Shown: positions 35,076 to 44,195, counted from the first letter of the stretch. The stretch: DNA of 64,000 nt from Actinomycetota bacterium (GCA_005888315.1 VAWH01000018.1:124001-188000); one strand, 5' to 3'. Translations and numbers: made by a program. Notes: a model not told the origin generated them from the letters alone.

Positions 35076-36903
35076 GATTGGCTGTGAGGAGCTTCCGGCC
35101 GCGGCCTGCCGCGAGGCCGAGGCTCAGCTGCCCGAGCTGGCGCGCGCACACGTCGGCGCTGCGGCGTCGCAGCTCTTCGTCGGGCCCCGGCGGATCGGCT
35201 TCCTGGTCGACGACTTGCCGGAGCGAACGGCGGACGAGTGGGTCAAGGGTCCGCCGGAGAACCTGCGCGAGCGAGCTGCCGCCGGCTTCGCAAAGAAGCA
35301 CGGTGTCTCGGTGGAGGAGCTGGAGGTGCGCGACGGCTTTCTCGGCGTCACTGTGCCCGGTCGCGAGCTGCGCGAGGTCCTGCCCGAGCAGATCGACCGG
35401 ATCGTCCGCGGATTCTCCTTCACGAAGTCGATGCGCTGGGACGCAAGCGGCATGCGCTTCGCGCGCCCGGTGCGCTGGGTGCTGGCGATGCTCGACGCCG
35501 AGACGATCCTGGGGGAGACCTCGTTCGGGCACCGCTTCACGCACGGTCCGGTCGAGATCCCGAACGCTGCCGCCTACGCCGATCAGCTGCGCGCTGCGGA
35601 CGTCGAGCCGGTAGCCGACGAGCGGCGCCGCCAGATCGTCGAAGGGCTCGACGTGGTGGGGGGCTGGAGGGATCCCGGCGGCAAGCTCGCCGAGGTCGTC
35701 CACCTCGTCGAGAAGCCGATCGTGCTCGAGAGCCGCTTCGACGAGCGGTTCCTGCAGCTCCCTGAGCGGGTGGTCGTGACGACGATGCAGTCCCACCAGC
35801 GCTACTTTCCGATTGAGGGGAACCGGTTTGCGCTCGTCGCGAACGGCGGGGAAGCCGACGTGGTCGCGGCCGGCCACACGCAGGTGCTCGAAGCCCGGCT
35901 CGAGGACGCGACGTTCACCTTCGAGCGCGACGTCGCGACCGGCATCGATGCGCTGGCGGAGCGGCTCGGGTCGATCACTTTCTTCGCGGCCGCAGGCTCC
36001 TTCGCCGAGAAGGCCGACCGCGTCGCGAAGCTCGCTCGCCGCCTCGGTGGAGGCGAGGCCTCGCTCGAGGCGGCGCGGCTGGCGAAGGCAGACCAGGCCT
36101 CGGAGCTCGTGCGCGAGTTCCCCGAGCTCGAGGGCTACATCGGCGCCGAGTACGCGCGGCTCGCGGGCTATCCCGACGCGGTGACGAAGGCAGTCGAGGA
36201 GCAGTACCTACCGGACTCGGCGGGCGGCCCGCTGCCGCAAACCGAGCCGGGGAAGGTACTTGCGGCAGCGGACAAGCTGGACACGCTGCGCGTTGCGTTC
36301 GAGCTCGGCCACAGGCCGTCCGGCTCGCGTGACCCGTACGGGCTCCGGCGCGCGGCGATCGGCCTCGTCCGGCTCGCGCTCGAGGGCGGACTAACCATCG
36401 ACCGCGAGCTTCTCCCCGAGGACGTGCGGGAGTTCGTGGAGGAACGCCTGGAGTCCTTGCTCAACGTTCCGGTCGAGTACGTCAGGGCCGCGCGCGCGTC
36501 GACCGCCTCCGACCTGGGCGCCGTCGCCCGCCGAGCCGAGGAGCTCTACGGCGAGCGCGAGTCGCCCGAGTTCGAGGGCGTCTACACCGCCTTCGACCGC
36601 GCGCACCGCCTGGCCGGCAAGGCGCAGGAGGCGGCGGCCGCGGAGCTCGACCGCGGTTTGCTCGTCGAGGACGCCGAGAAAGCGCTGGCCGAGGCACTTG
36701 CGAAGGTCGCGATCGACGGCAACGGCGACCTGAAGGCGGCGCTGCAATCGGGCGCCGAGCTTGCGCCGGTGATGGAACGCTTCTTCGACGAGGTGCTCGT
36801 GATGGCCGAGGACGAGGCCGTCCGCGCGAACCGTCTGCGCCTCCTGCTCGACGTCCGGGACACGCTCGGCGCGCTCGGTGATTTTTCGCAGATACCGCGC
36901 TAA
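35056..36903 (+). CDS. glyS: Glycyl-tRNA synthetase beta subunit
   Basis: tRNA-recognition and editing-like subunit of GlyRS. 615 residues from ATG 35056, about 70 shorter than the usual 690. Family blocks: [59 protein letters not shown], the HD-like domain [38 protein letters not shown], and a C-terminal DALR-type helical domain ([14 protein letters not shown] to the end). Overlap with glyQ indicates translational coupling and 1:1 production. Confidence 0.95.
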   Translation: MPSLLLEIGCEELPAAACREAEAQLPELARAHVGAAASQLFVGPRRIGFLVDDLPERTADEWVKGPPENLRERAAAGFAKKHGVSVEELEVRDGFLGVTVPGRELREVLPEQIDRIVRGFSFTKSMRWDASGMRFARPVRWVLAMLDAETILGETSFGHRFTHGPVEIPNAAAYADQLRAADVEPVADERRRQIVEGLDVVGGWRDPGGKLAEVVHLVEKPIVLESRFDERFLQLPERVVVTTMQSHQRYFPIEGNRFALVANGGEADVVAAGHTQVLEARLEDATFTFERDVATGIDALAERLGSITFFAAAGSFAEKADRVAKLARRLGGGEASLEAARLAKADQASELVREFPELEGYIGAEYARLAGYPDAVTKAVEEQYLPDSAGGPLPQTEPGKVLAAADKLDTLRVAFELGHRPSGSRDPYGLRRAAIGLVRLALEGGLTIDRELLPEDVREFVEERLESLLNVPVEYVRAARASTASDLGAVARRAEELYGERESPEFEGVYTAFDRAHRLAGKAQEAAAAELDRGLLVEDAEKALAEALAKVAIDGNGDLKAALQSGAELAPVMERFFDEVLVMAEDEAVRANRLRLLLDVRDTLGALGDFSQIPR

Positions 36904-36974
36904 GAATTCGCGCGTTCCTCACGGCGGATCGGCGAGCGCGTGGCAAGTTCGTCGCGCCGGAGGCGGCGTGGATC

Positions 36975-37271
36975 GTGCGGCTCGACACGGCCCTTTCTGG
37001 AGCACACCGTGGCCCAGAGGGCATCGCGGCGCTGCGACGGCAAATAGACGAACTCACCGCCGGAACGTGGCGTCCGTTCCGCGAGGACAGCTTCGACATC
37101 GCGGAGAGCCCATGGCACGCCGTGATCATGGACCGCTTCCTCGCGGAGCGCGGAGAGCGCCGCCTCGACTCTCACGAGGTCGTGATCGTGGCCGTCGAAG
37201 AGGGTCGTATCACGCGGCTCTTCCATTACCTCCACGATCCGGCTGCTTTCGCGGCCTTCTGGTCGCGCTGA
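36975..37271 (+). CDS. SnoaL/NTF2-like protein, short and possibly missing its N-terminus
   Basis: 98 residues from GTG 36975. The C-terminal two-thirds reads like a SnoaL/NTF2 fold: ESPWHAVIMDRFLAER, LDSHEVVIVAVEEGRITRLFHYLHDPAAFAAFWSR. The frame stays open upstream to 36882 and the translation [25 protein letters not shown] looks like the missing first helix and strand, yet offers no ATG, GTG or TTG and runs into glyS. It may be a decayed or truncated gene. Opposite-strand frames here look like shadows. Confidence 0.5.
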   Translation: MRLDTALSGAHRGPEGIAALRRQIDELTAGTWRPFREDSFDIAESPWHAVIMDRFLAERGERRLDSHEVVIVAVEEGRITRLFHYLHDPAAFAAFWSR

Positions 37272-37314
37272 CGGGAACCCATCTGAAATGAGTTCTAAGC
37301 CGCGCGCCAACTAG

Positions 37315-38493
37315 CTAATAGGAGCCGTGCGGGTAGTTGATGCGTCCGCCCTTGCCCGCGGCGGCGACAACCTCCGGGACGAATGCGAGGCGCACGGTCC
37401 GTAGCAGGGACCCGTCGGGGCGTCGGAAGACGAGTTGTTTCTTCGCGACCGGCGCATACGCGAACCACGCCCCGCCCGGGTCGGCGACGACGGGTGTCTT
37501 GAAGTGTCGCGCGAGCGCGACCACGCGACCGCGCACAGGGACGCGAAACAGGGTTGGTATCAAGCCGTCGAGGCCGTTTGTGAGCACCCCGGCGTTGCCG
37601 CTCCAGTCGCGCAGGTGGCCGGACGTGATTCTGGCGACAGTGCCGTCAAGCCGGAAGATCCCCGTTCGAAAGCCGAAGCTCGCGGCGACCAGCCGACCGT
37701 TCGGACTGACAGCGAGCGCGCGGTTGTACTCCGTCGTGGCGCGTGGGGACAGCCGGTTCAGGATCTGACGTCCGAGGCGGCGCCTGCCGACGAAGAGATC
37801 CCGACCGCGCATGTACGCAAGCCGCCCCTCGCGCGACCACGCGAAGGAACGGTCGTGCGCGCTCGGCACCGGCGTCCGCACGTTCGCGACCACGTGCACA
37901 GCGCCGTGGTCGTAGACGGTCAGCGCCCACACCGGCGCGGCCTGCTGAGCGAAATAGGCCAGCCGGTTGCCTGTCGGCGACCATTGCGGGCACTCTGAAG
38001 TTGCGAAGCTGCCGGCCTGGACTGCGCGGAGCCGGTCGAGGTTCGCGGTCTCGGCGACCCAGAGCGTCCCTTGAATGCGGGTATAGAGGAGGTGCCGGCT
38101 CGGCTTCACGTAGCTGCTCGTGCCGGTCACGTAGGCGACCAACGAGCCGTCGGGAGAAAGCGCGGCGCAACCGCCGCCGGCCTCTGCGTGGGGGAGCACG
38201 GTCCGGCTCGCGCTCGCGGCCAGGACGAGATGACGCGAGTGCGGATCGGGCGGGTAGCCGACAGCCGCTCCGGTGGCGGCGACGGAGACTGGCGAGACGT
38301 CCCCCGCGAGCAGGGTCTGGACTTTCCCCCGCGGCGTGACGCGGAAGAGCCCGGTCGGCAGCCCCGGATGCGCCCTCGACGTTGGTGCGCTGCCGACCAA
38401 CACGCTTGGCCCGACGAGTACCGGCCGCGCAGACGAGCCGCCGGCAATTACCAGCGCAGCAAGCGAAATCGCTGGAAACGCGCCGCCCCGCAC
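37315..38493 (-). CDS. Secreted beta-propeller (TolB/WD40-like) protein
   Basis: 392 residues. A signal peptide is likely (MRGGAFPAISLAALVIAGGSSA). Repeated strand blocks of the PD40/WD40-like type follow: CAALSPDGSLVAYVTG, CPQWSPTGNRLAYFAQQ, FAWSREGRLAYMRGRDLFV, LAVSPNGRLVAASFGFRTGIFRLDG, DWSGNAGVLTN, DPGGAWFAYAP. The repeats suggest a six-bladed propeller in the envelope. No partner or enzymatic motif is seen. GTG start with TACATC six bases upstream (38500-38505) fits a leaderless promoter. Divergent from the PPDK regulator. Confidence 0.8.
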   Translation of the reverse strand: MRGGAFPAISLAALVIAGGSSARPVLVGPSVLVGSAPTSRAHPGLPTGLFRVTPRGKVQTLLAGDVSPVSVAATGAAVGYPPDPHSRHLVLAASASRTVLPHAEAGGGCAALSPDGSLVAYVTGTSSYVKPSRHLLYTRIQGTLWVAETANLDRLRAVQAGSFATSECPQWSPTGNRLAYFAQQAAPVWALTVYDHGAVHVVANVRTPVPSAHDRSFAWSREGRLAYMRGRDLFVGRRRLGRQILNRLSPRATTEYNRALAVSPNGRLVAASFGFRTGIFRLDGTVARITSGHLRDWSGNAGVLTNGLDGLIPTLFRVPVRGRVVALARHFKTPVVADPGGAWFAYAPVAKKQLVFRRPDGSLLRTVRLAFVPEVVAAAGKGGRINYPHGSY

Positions 38494-38551
38494 GGTTCAG
38501 ATGTAGCACCGCGCGTCCGAAAACGCGAGAGGCGGAGATACCCTGCTGGCG

Positions 38552-39388
38552 ATGGCCACGCCAACCGTCGAGCTGCACGTCGTCTCCGATTCCACCGGCG
38601 AGACCGCGACCCGGCTCGTGCACGCGCTCGAGGCCCAGTTCCCGGACCAGGAGTTCGAGGAGATCCGCCATCCGCGGGTCGAGACGGTCGACCACCTAAG
38701 GCTGGCCGTCGAGCGGGCGAAGGGGCGCCCCGCCGTCGTCGTCTACACACTTGTCGAACCCGAGCTCCGCGAGCAGATGCGCGTGCTCTGCAGGCGTGCG
38801 CGGCTGCACTACTGCGACCTGCTCGGCCATCCGATCGACGCCGTCGCGCGCGTCTCCGGCCAGGCGGCACAGATGACTCCCGGCGCCCGGCCGCCGCTCG
38901 ACTCGGGCTACTTCAAGCGGATGGCCGCGATCGAGTTCGCGGTCAAGTACGACGACGGCATGGGCAGCGGGCTTCGCGAAGCCGACATCGTCCTAGTCGG
39001 CGTCTCGCGGACGTCGAAGACGCCGCTCTCGATGTACCTCGGCTACCTCGGCTACAAGACAGCAAATGTCCCGATCGTGAAGGGGATCGAGCCGCCGGCC
39101 GAGCTCTATGAGATCGACCCGCTCAAGGTGGTCGGCCTGACGATCGAGGCCGGCCGGCTCGCGGAGATCCGCGAGCAGCGGGCCCGGCGACTCGGGGGCA
39201 ACAACCGCCAGTACGCGAAGCTTGTCGAGATCTACGACGAGCTCGAGGCGGCGGAGGCGGTTCACCGGCGACTCGGCTGTCCGGTGATCGAGATCTCGGA
39301 GCTCTCGATCGAAGAGACCGCCGCGCGGGTGATCCGGCTGATCGAGCAGCGGCGCGCCGAGGCCGGGATCGCTGCCCCGACCGCGTGA
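38552..39388 (+). CDS. ppsR: Pyruvate,phosphate dikinase regulatory protein (DUF299 kinase/phosphorylase)
   Basis: Bifunctional protein that inactivates PPDK (or PEP synthase) by ADP-dependent phosphorylation of a Thr and reactivates it by phosphorolysis. 278 residues. Family markers: HVVSDSTGETATRLVHA at the N-terminus, YVLTD-like VVYTLVEPELRE, CDLLGHPIDAVA, and the P-loop VGVSRTSKTPLSMYLGYLG (about residue 150). The target, ppdK, lies 2 kb downstream and has the matching phospho-acceptor region. A TACCCT hexamer seven bases before the ATG (about 38539-38544) suggests a leaderless mRNA. Confidence 0.95.
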   Translation: MATPTVELHVVSDSTGETATRLVHALEAQFPDQEFEEIRHPRVETVDHLRLAVERAKGRPAVVVYTLVEPELREQMRVLCRRARLHYCDLLGHPIDAVARVSGQAAQMTPGARPPLDSGYFKRMAAIEFAVKYDDGMGSGLREADIVLVGVSRTSKTPLSMYLGYLGYKTANVPIVKGIEPPAELYEIDPLKVVGLTIEAGRLAEIREQRARRLGGNNRQYAKLVEIYDELEAAEAVHRRLGCPVIEISELSIEETAARVIRLIEQRRAEAGIAAPTA

Positions 39389-39567
39389 AGCCCAAACCGC
39401 CTGTGCCACTCTGGAGGTGGCTGATCTGGTGCACGATCCTCGTCGCGGCACTGTTCGTCTTCTACGTCGTCTTCACTCCGTTCTGGATGGCGACGCGCGC
39501 GCTCGCGTGGCTCGCGGATTTCCGCGCCCGCCGCCGGCCGGGCTATCGGCCGCCGGTGAGGACGTAG
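39385..39567 (+). CDS. Small single-pass membrane protein
   Basis: 60 residues from GTG 39385, overlapping the regulator stop by four bases. One membrane helix (LWRWLIWCTILVAALFVFYVVF, about 9-30) follows a Lys/Pro start, and the C-terminal part is Arg-rich (DFRARRRPGYRPPVRT), so the tail is likely cytoplasmic. Translational coupling with ppsR and the ideal helix support a real gene. Function unknown. A strong terminator hairpin begins five bases after its stop. Confidence 0.75.
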   Translation: MKPKPPVPLWRWLIWCTILVAALFVFYVVFTPFWMATRALAWLADFRARRRPGYRPPVRT

Positions 39568-39571
39568 GCGG

Positions 39572-39602
39572 GGGAGGGAGCAGCGAAACGCTGCTCCCTC
39601 CC
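39572..39602. terminator. Strong bidirectional terminator hairpin
   Basis: GGGAGGGAGCAGCG-AAA-CGCTGCTCCCTCCC: a perfect 14-base stem with a 3-base loop, between the plus-strand small membrane gene and the convergent minus-strand secreted protein. The stem is symmetric and so can serve both strands; short T/A-rich bases follow (GGGCTTTCG). Confidence 0.85.
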
Positions 39603-39616
39603 GGGCTTTCGATCGG

Positions 39617-40366
39617 TTAGGGCGTCGGTAATGTCGTGTTCGTCAGCGAGCACAGGAGGCTGCCGAGAATGCCGCCGGCCGGATCGGCCGTGATCTGAAG
39701 ATGAATCTGATTCAGGTCGACGATCAGCCCCAGCAGGTCGAGATGGAGCGGCCCCAGGACGAGGTCGAGGACCTGGCACGGCCCAGGCGCCATGGCCTGG
39801 GCGTGGCTTGTCGGAACCGCGAAGCCGATGCCCTTCGTGGCGAGTCCGCTCGCATGGGCTACGTGCGTCAGCGTGCGGGCGTTCGCCATGGTCGCGAGCT
39901 TGACCCTGCCGCTCGCGAGGGAGCAGAACAGTCGACCGAGGATGCCGCCTTGCGAATTGGCCGTAATCGTCAGCACGACCTTGCTCAAGTCGACATGCAG
40001 CCCAAGCAGGTTCAGGGACAACGTGTCGAGCTGCAGGGTGAGAATCTGGCAGATTCTCTGCTGGCCTCCCGCGGCGAACAGCCGCCGCGCGACTGATGCG
40101 CGTGCCGAGAACGGCTGCTTCACGACCGTGGGCGTCCCGGACACCGGCGTAAAGGTCGCGATCGCGTAGCCCTTCGCGACCAGGCTGCGTCCGCTCTTGA
40201 CGAACTTGTTGATCTGGAACTTGACGCTCACCGTCCCCACCGCGGGACCAGCGCTTTGCTTCGCGCTGCTGTGCCCGACGATGGCTTCCGGTGTCGCGAT
40301 CGCAGTCGCTGCGCCGGCCGCGAGAAGTGCGGTCCCTAGGACTGTCAGTAACACCAGTCGCTTCAT
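39617..40366 (-). CDS. Secreted protein with two LLGL-VDL repeat units
   Basis: 249 residues with a signal peptide (MKRLVLLTVLGTALLAAGA, cleavage near 24). A domain of about 45 residues occurs twice: residues 106-150 and 197-241, both of the form CQ[IV]L-x9-L-[NS/HL]-[ND]LLGL-x-VDL-x5-ITA[ND]-x2-GGILG-x-L-x-CSL. Each unit has two cysteines exactly 42 residues apart, suggesting one disulfide per unit. The N-terminal 100 residues are a different, strand-rich domain. Function unknown; similar repeats occur in secreted proteins of soil Actinobacteria. A GGGGGG Shine-Dalgarno site precedes ATG 40366. Confidence 0.8.
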   Translation of the reverse strand: MKRLVLLTVLGTALLAAGAATAIATPEAIVGHSSAKQSAGPAVGTVSVKFQINKFVKSGRSLVAKGYAIATFTPVSGTPTVVKQPFSARASVARRLFAAGGQQRICQILTLQLDTLSLNLLGLHVDLSKVVLTITANSQGGILGRLFCSLASGRVKLATMANARTLTHVAHASGLATKGIGFAVPTSHAQAMAPGPCQVLDLVLGPLHLDLLGLIVDLNQIHLQITADPAGGILGSLLCSLTNTTLPTP

Positions 40367-40482
40367 CTGACCCCCCTTTTCGTGAGTTAACCGACGTTCT
40401 GCGGCTTTTCCGACCGCAAGAGTAAGAAACCTTTTCAGCGGCAATTCGAAATCGGCTTTACAACGTGGGCGGCTACTCGACG

Positions 40483-41202
40483 CTAGAGCTTCACGGCGCG
40501 TAAGTGCAGGAAGAGCGGGAGCCGCTGCCAGCGCAGCTGCGACTCGCGCTGCGGCGGGTCCTCGTCGTCGGGGATCTCGCGGATCCGCTCGATCAGGAGG
40601 TCCGCCCGCTCGAGCGCCGTTCCGTAGTCCTGCAGCGGACGATGCAGGTCGACGAACGGCATAGTCAGCCCGTCGCGTTCGGCGCGGAGGTCCCTCCGGC
40701 GCTGCTCGAAGTACGACTCCTTGATCACGAAGGCGCTGTCCGGCTCCTTCGCCTCGAAGTCGCCCGCCGAGTTGATCGGATGGGTGATCGCGATGCAGAA
40801 GCGGCCGCCGGCCTCGAGCACACGAGCGGACTCGCGCACGACGCCAGCCAGGTCGTCCAAGTCCATCAGCACCATGAACGAGACGACGAGATCGCTCGCG
40901 CCGTCCTCGACCGGCAGAGCGGCGGCGTCCGCTTGGCGGACGTCAAGCGACGGATCGGCGGTCCGCGCGGCCTCGACGAGCGAGGGCGACGCGTCGAACG
41001 CGCGCACGTGGTGGCCGCACTCCTTCAGGTCGCGGGCGAGCCGACCTTCGCCGCAGCCGACATCGAGGGTCAGCCGGCCGGGCGGCGGCAGCAGTTCGAA
41101 GAAGCGCTCCCGATGAAAGCGCCAGTAGGAGTCGTGGTCCGGCTCGCGCGCCCAGCGCGTCCAGTCGGCGGCGTGGCGTTCCCAGTGCTCGCTCAGCGAC
41201 AC
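40483..41202 (-). CDS. Class I SAM-dependent methyltransferase
   Basis: 239 residues. SAM-binding motif I is LTLDVGCGEGRLARDL (about 44-59), then VRAFDASPSLVEAA (motif II acidic residue), DAAALPVEDGASDLVVSFMVLMDLDDL (motif III/IV) and a methyltransferase_11-like end. The N-terminus SEHWERHAADWTRWAREPDHDSYWRFHRERFFELLP resembles UbiE/MenG-type small-molecule methyltransferases, but the substrate is unknown. GTG start; divergent from ppdK with 44 bases between starts. Confidence 0.85.
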   Translation of the reverse strand: MSLSEHWERHAADWTRWAREPDHDSYWRFHRERFFELLPPPGRLTLDVGCGEGRLARDLKECGHHVRAFDASPSLVEAARTADPSLDVRQADAAALPVEDGASDLVVSFMVLMDLDDLAGVVRESARVLEAGGRFCIAITHPINSAGDFEAKEPDSAFVIKESYFEQRRRDLRAERDGLTMPFVDLHRPLQDYGTALERADLLIERIREIPDDEDPPQRESQLRWQRLPLFLHLRAVKL

Positions 41203-41246
41203 GGTCGAAGCGTAATCCCGCTGCTCATGCGAAGATCCTTCGCACT

Positions 41247-43847
41247 GTGAGCGGGCACTACGTCTTCGACTTCGACGAGCCGGCCGAGGGAGGCAAGGAG
41301 CTCCTGGGCGGCAAGGGCGCCGGTCTCGCGGAGATGACCGGTCTCGAGATCCCCGTACCGGCGGGCTTCACGATCACGACGGACGCCTGCCGCGACTACT
41401 CCCGCGCGCAGGAGCTGCCGGAAGGCCTCGAGGCCGAGATCGACGAGCACATCGCGGCCCTCGAGGAGAGGACCGGCAAGCGTTTCGGCGACCCCCGCGA
41501 CCCGCTGCTCGTCTCCGTGCGCTCGGGTGCAGCTGTCTCGATGCCCGGGATGATGGACACGATCCTCAACCTCGGGCTGAACGACGAGGCGGTCGAGGGG
41601 CTCGCGGCCACGACCGGAAACGAGCGCTTCGCCCAGGACTCCTACAGGCGCCTGATCCAGATGTACGGCGAGGTCGTCGACGGCATCGACGCCGATCGCT
41701 TCGAGGGGACGCTGGCCGAGCTCAAGCAGGAGCGCGGGGCGCAGCAGGACGTCGATCTCACCGCAGACGACTTGAGAGAGCTCGTGGGGACGTTCAAGCA
41801 GCTCTACGAGCAGGAGGCGGGCAGCACATTCCCGCAGGACGCCCGCGAGCAGCTCCGCCGTGCGGTGCGCGCGGTCTTCGACTCCTGGGACAACCCGCGC
41901 GCGCAGGTCTACCGCCGCGCGCATCACATTCCGGACGATCTTGGCACCGCCGTCAACGTCGTCGAGATGGTCTTCGGCAACAACGGCGACCGCTCTGGCA
42001 CGGGCGTCGCGTTCACGCGGGATCCGTCCACCGGCGAGGCGGGCCTCTACGGCGAGTTCCTCGCGAACGCGCAGGGCGAGGACGTCGTCGCCGGGATCAG
42101 GACGCCGCAACCGCTCGAGGAGATGAAGAAGCAGTTACCGGATGCGTTCGAGCAGCTCGTTGAGACGATGCACAGACTGGAAGAGCACTACCGCGACATG
42201 CAGGACATCGAGTTCACTGTCGAGGACGACCGGCTCTACCTGCTGCAGACCCGCTCTGCGAAACGCACCGCGGCCGCTGCCCTGAAGGCGGCCGTCGAGA
42301 TGGTCGACGAGGGCCTGATCTCGAAAGAGGAGGCGGTCGCGAGGATCGATCCGGCGCAACTCGACCAGCTGCTGCACCCGATGCTCGACCCGAGCGCCGA
42401 CTACGAGATCGCGGCGAAGGGCCTGAACGCATCTCCCGGAGCCGCGTCTGGAAAGATCGTCCTGGACGCGGACGCAGCGGCAGAGCGAGGGACGACCGAG
42501 CCCGTGATCCTCGTCGGCTGGGAGACCTCCCCCGACGACATTCACGGGATGATCGCTGCGCAAGGGATCCTGACCGCGCACGGGGGCATGACCTCGCACG
42601 CGGCCGTGGTCGCTCGCGGCATGGGCAAGCCGTGCGTCGCAGGCTGCGAGGAGCTGAGCATCGACGCCGAGAACCGGCGGATTCGACTCGCCGAGCAGGA
42701 CCTCGCCGAAGGCGACGTGATCACGATCGATGGTGGCAGCGGCATCGTGATCGCCGGCGCGGTCGAGCTCGTGCCGCCGCAGATCAACGAGGACTTCGAA
42801 ACCATCCTCGGCTGGGCCGACGAGCACCGCCGGCTGAGCGTGCGCGCCAATGCCGACACGCCCGAGGACGCGGCGAAGGGCCGTGAGTTCGGGGCCCAGG
42901 GGATCGGCCTCTGTCGCACGGAGCACATGTTCATGGCCGACGAACGGCTGCCGATCGTGCGCGAGATGATCATGGCCTCAGGCGAGGACGAGCGGCGCGA
43001 GGCCCTCGACAAGCTGCTGCCGATGCAGCAGTCCGACTTCGAAGGGATCTTCGAAGCCATGGCCGGGCTGCCCGTGACGATCCGGCTGCTCGACCCGCCG
43101 CTGCACGAATTCCTGCCCCCGCTGGAGGACGCGACCGACGAGCCGATGCGCGAGCGGATCAAGGCACTCCAGGAGTCGAATCCGATGCTCGGTACGCGCG
43201 GCTGCCGGCTCGGGTTGCTCTGGCCCGAGATCTACGAGATGCAGGTGCGCGCGATCATCCGCGCGGCGGTTGCCGTGGAGGGGCGGACCGGGGAGGCGCC
43301 GCTCGTCGAGATCATGCATCCACTCGTCGGCTTCGCCGAGGAGCTGCGCCGGCTCCGTGCGATCACTATCGCGACGGCGAACGAGGAGAGCGAGCAGGTC
43401 GAATATCTCGTGGGAACGATGATCGAGCTCCCACGGGCGTGCATCCGCGCCGACGAGATCGCCGCGCACGCCGACTTCTTCTCCTTCGGCACCAACGACC
43501 TGACACAGACGACGCTCGGGTTGTCGCGAGACGATGCCGAGGGCAAGTTCCTGGCCCGCTACCTCGAGGACGGCGTGCTCGAGCGCAACCCGTTCGAGAC
43601 GCTCGACCAGAGCGGCGTTGGGGACCTGATGCGAATCGCGGTCGAGCGCGGCCGATCGACGAAGGAAGAGATCAAGCTCGGCATCTGCGGCGAGCACGGC
43701 GGCGAGCCCGCAAGCGTCGCGTTCTGTCACGGCCTCGGGCTGAACTACGTCAGCTGCTCGCCTTATCGAGTGCCGCTGGCGCGGCTCGCCGCGGCGCAGG
43801 CCGCGCTGGCCGAGCAAGGCGCCGGGTACGTCGCCGCCGGCGGCTGA
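41247..43847 (+). CDS. ppdK: Pyruvate, phosphate dikinase
   Basis: Interconverts pyruvate + ATP + phosphate with PEP + AMP + diphosphate. 866 residues: ATP-grasp domain (GGKGAGLAEMTGLEIPVPAGFTITT; RSGAAVSMPGMMDTILN), phosphohistidine domain with GGMTSHAAVVARGMGKPCV (catalytic His and the neighbouring Thr/Ser that the regulator modifies), and the PEP-binding TIM barrel (LCRTEHMF, SFGTNDLTQTTLG, ending CGEHGGEPASVAFCHGLGLNYVSCSP). GTG start. An inverted repeat TGCGAAG-ATC-CTTCGCA lies just upstream (41228-41244) and could be an operator. Controlled post-translationally by ppsR. Its 3' end is partly duplicated downstream. Confidence 0.97.
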   Translation: MSGHYVFDFDEPAEGGKELLGGKGAGLAEMTGLEIPVPAGFTITTDACRDYSRAQELPEGLEAEIDEHIAALEERTGKRFGDPRDPLLVSVRSGAAVSMPGMMDTILNLGLNDEAVEGLAATTGNERFAQDSYRRLIQMYGEVVDGIDADRFEGTLAELKQERGAQQDVDLTADDLRELVGTFKQLYEQEAGSTFPQDAREQLRRAVRAVFDSWDNPRAQVYRRAHHIPDDLGTAVNVVEMVFGNNGDRSGTGVAFTRDPSTGEAGLYGEFLANAQGEDVVAGIRTPQPLEEMKKQLPDAFEQLVETMHRLEEHYRDMQDIEFTVEDDRLYLLQTRSAKRTAAAALKAAVEMVDEGLISKEEAVARIDPAQLDQLLHPMLDPSADYEIAAKGLNASPGAASGKIVLDADAAAERGTTEPVILVGWETSPDDIHGMIAAQGILTAHGGMTSHAAVVARGMGKPCVAGCEELSIDAENRRIRLAEQDLAEGDVITIDGGSGIVIAGAVELVPPQINEDFETILGWADEHRRLSVRANADTPEDAAKGREFGAQGIGLCRTEHMFMADERLPIVREMIMASGEDERREALDKLLPMQQSDFEGIFEAMAGLPVTIRLLDPPLHEFLPPLEDATDEPMRERIKALQESNPMLGTRGCRLGLLWPEIYEMQVRAIIRAAVAVEGRTGEAPLVEIMHPLVGFAEELRRLRAITIATANEESEQVEYLVGTMIELPRACIRADEIAAHADFFSFGTNDLTQTTLGLSRDDAEGKFLARYLEDGVLERNPFETLDQSGVGDLMRIAVERGRSTKEEIKLGICGEHGGEPASVAFCHGLGLNYVSCSPYRVPLARLAAAQAALAEQGAGYVAAGG

Positions 43848-43885
43848 AAGTCGCATATTCGTCACGTTTTCCGCTTGACAAAAAC

Positions 43886-43919
43886 CGGTGTCGGACACCG
43901 CAGTTAGGGCTTGTCCCTA
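43886..43919. promoter_or_regulatory. Two short palindromes downstream of ppdK with a TTGACA hexamer
   Basis: CGGTGTC-G-GACACCG (43886-43900) is a perfect 7-base inverted repeat and TAGGG-CTTGT-CCCTA (43905-43919) a second one. TTGACA at 43875-43880 looks like a -35, but no -10 lies at 16-19 bases spacing. This may be an operator, a terminator or a repeat; the evidence does not decide. Confidence 0.35.
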
Positions 43920-43927
43920 GCGGCCGA

Positions 43928-43970
43928 GCGCTCGCCGAGCAGGCGCGGCTTATGTCGCCGCGGGCGGCTG
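43928..43970 (+). pseudogene. Duplicated remnant of the ppdK 3' end
   Basis: Forty-three bases align with the ppdK terminal codons at 43803-43846 with one gap and about 36 matches. Shared blocks are GCCGAGCA, GTCGCCGC and GGCGGCTG. Translated across the gap it reads ALAEQ then GAAYVAAGG, against ALAEQGAGYVAAGG in PPDK. A local duplication or an insertion between two copies is the simplest reading. Confidence 0.6.
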
Positions 43971-44003
43971 TTTGCGATCGTCGCACGCGGGTAGCCGGGG
44001 CCC

Positions 44004-44195
44004 GTGCACATCGACAAGAGCTTCGTCATCGAGCATCTTCAGGAGGCAGGACAGAGCGAGAAGGTTCAGGACGCGCTCGACACGCTGCCCGAGAAGATCG
44101 ATCACGAGCAGCACGCGCAACGGCTCGAGAAGCTCGGCATCGACCCGGGCGAACTGGTCGCCAAAGCGGCAAGACGCGGGCTCGCGAGCATCTAA
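44004..44195 (+). CDS. Small acidic helical protein, conserved-looking
   Basis: 63 residues from GTG 44004. Mostly helical: IDKSFVIEHLQEAGQSEKVQDALDTLPEKIDHEQHAQRLEKLGIDPGELVAKAARRG. Codon use is like neighbouring genes and the protein has a sensible amphipathic pattern; the LEKLGIDP-x-EL element looks like a conserved small actinobacterial protein. No function can be named. It sits alone after ppdK with no operon partner; TAGCCG six bases upstream is an imperfect -10. Confidence 0.65.
   Translation: MHIDKSFVIEHLQEAGQSEKVQDALDTLPEKIDHEQHAQRLEKLGIDPGELVAKAARRGLASI

Noticed and set aside
36900-37310. A 136-codon minus-strand frame after glyS
   Set aside because: No recognisable pattern, whereas the plus-strand frame has SnoaL-like features.
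43875-43910. Standard sigma-70-type promoter after ppdK (TTGACA with TAGGGC)
   Set aside because: The spacer would be 24 bases, too long for a normal promoter; kept only as an uncertain regulatory region.
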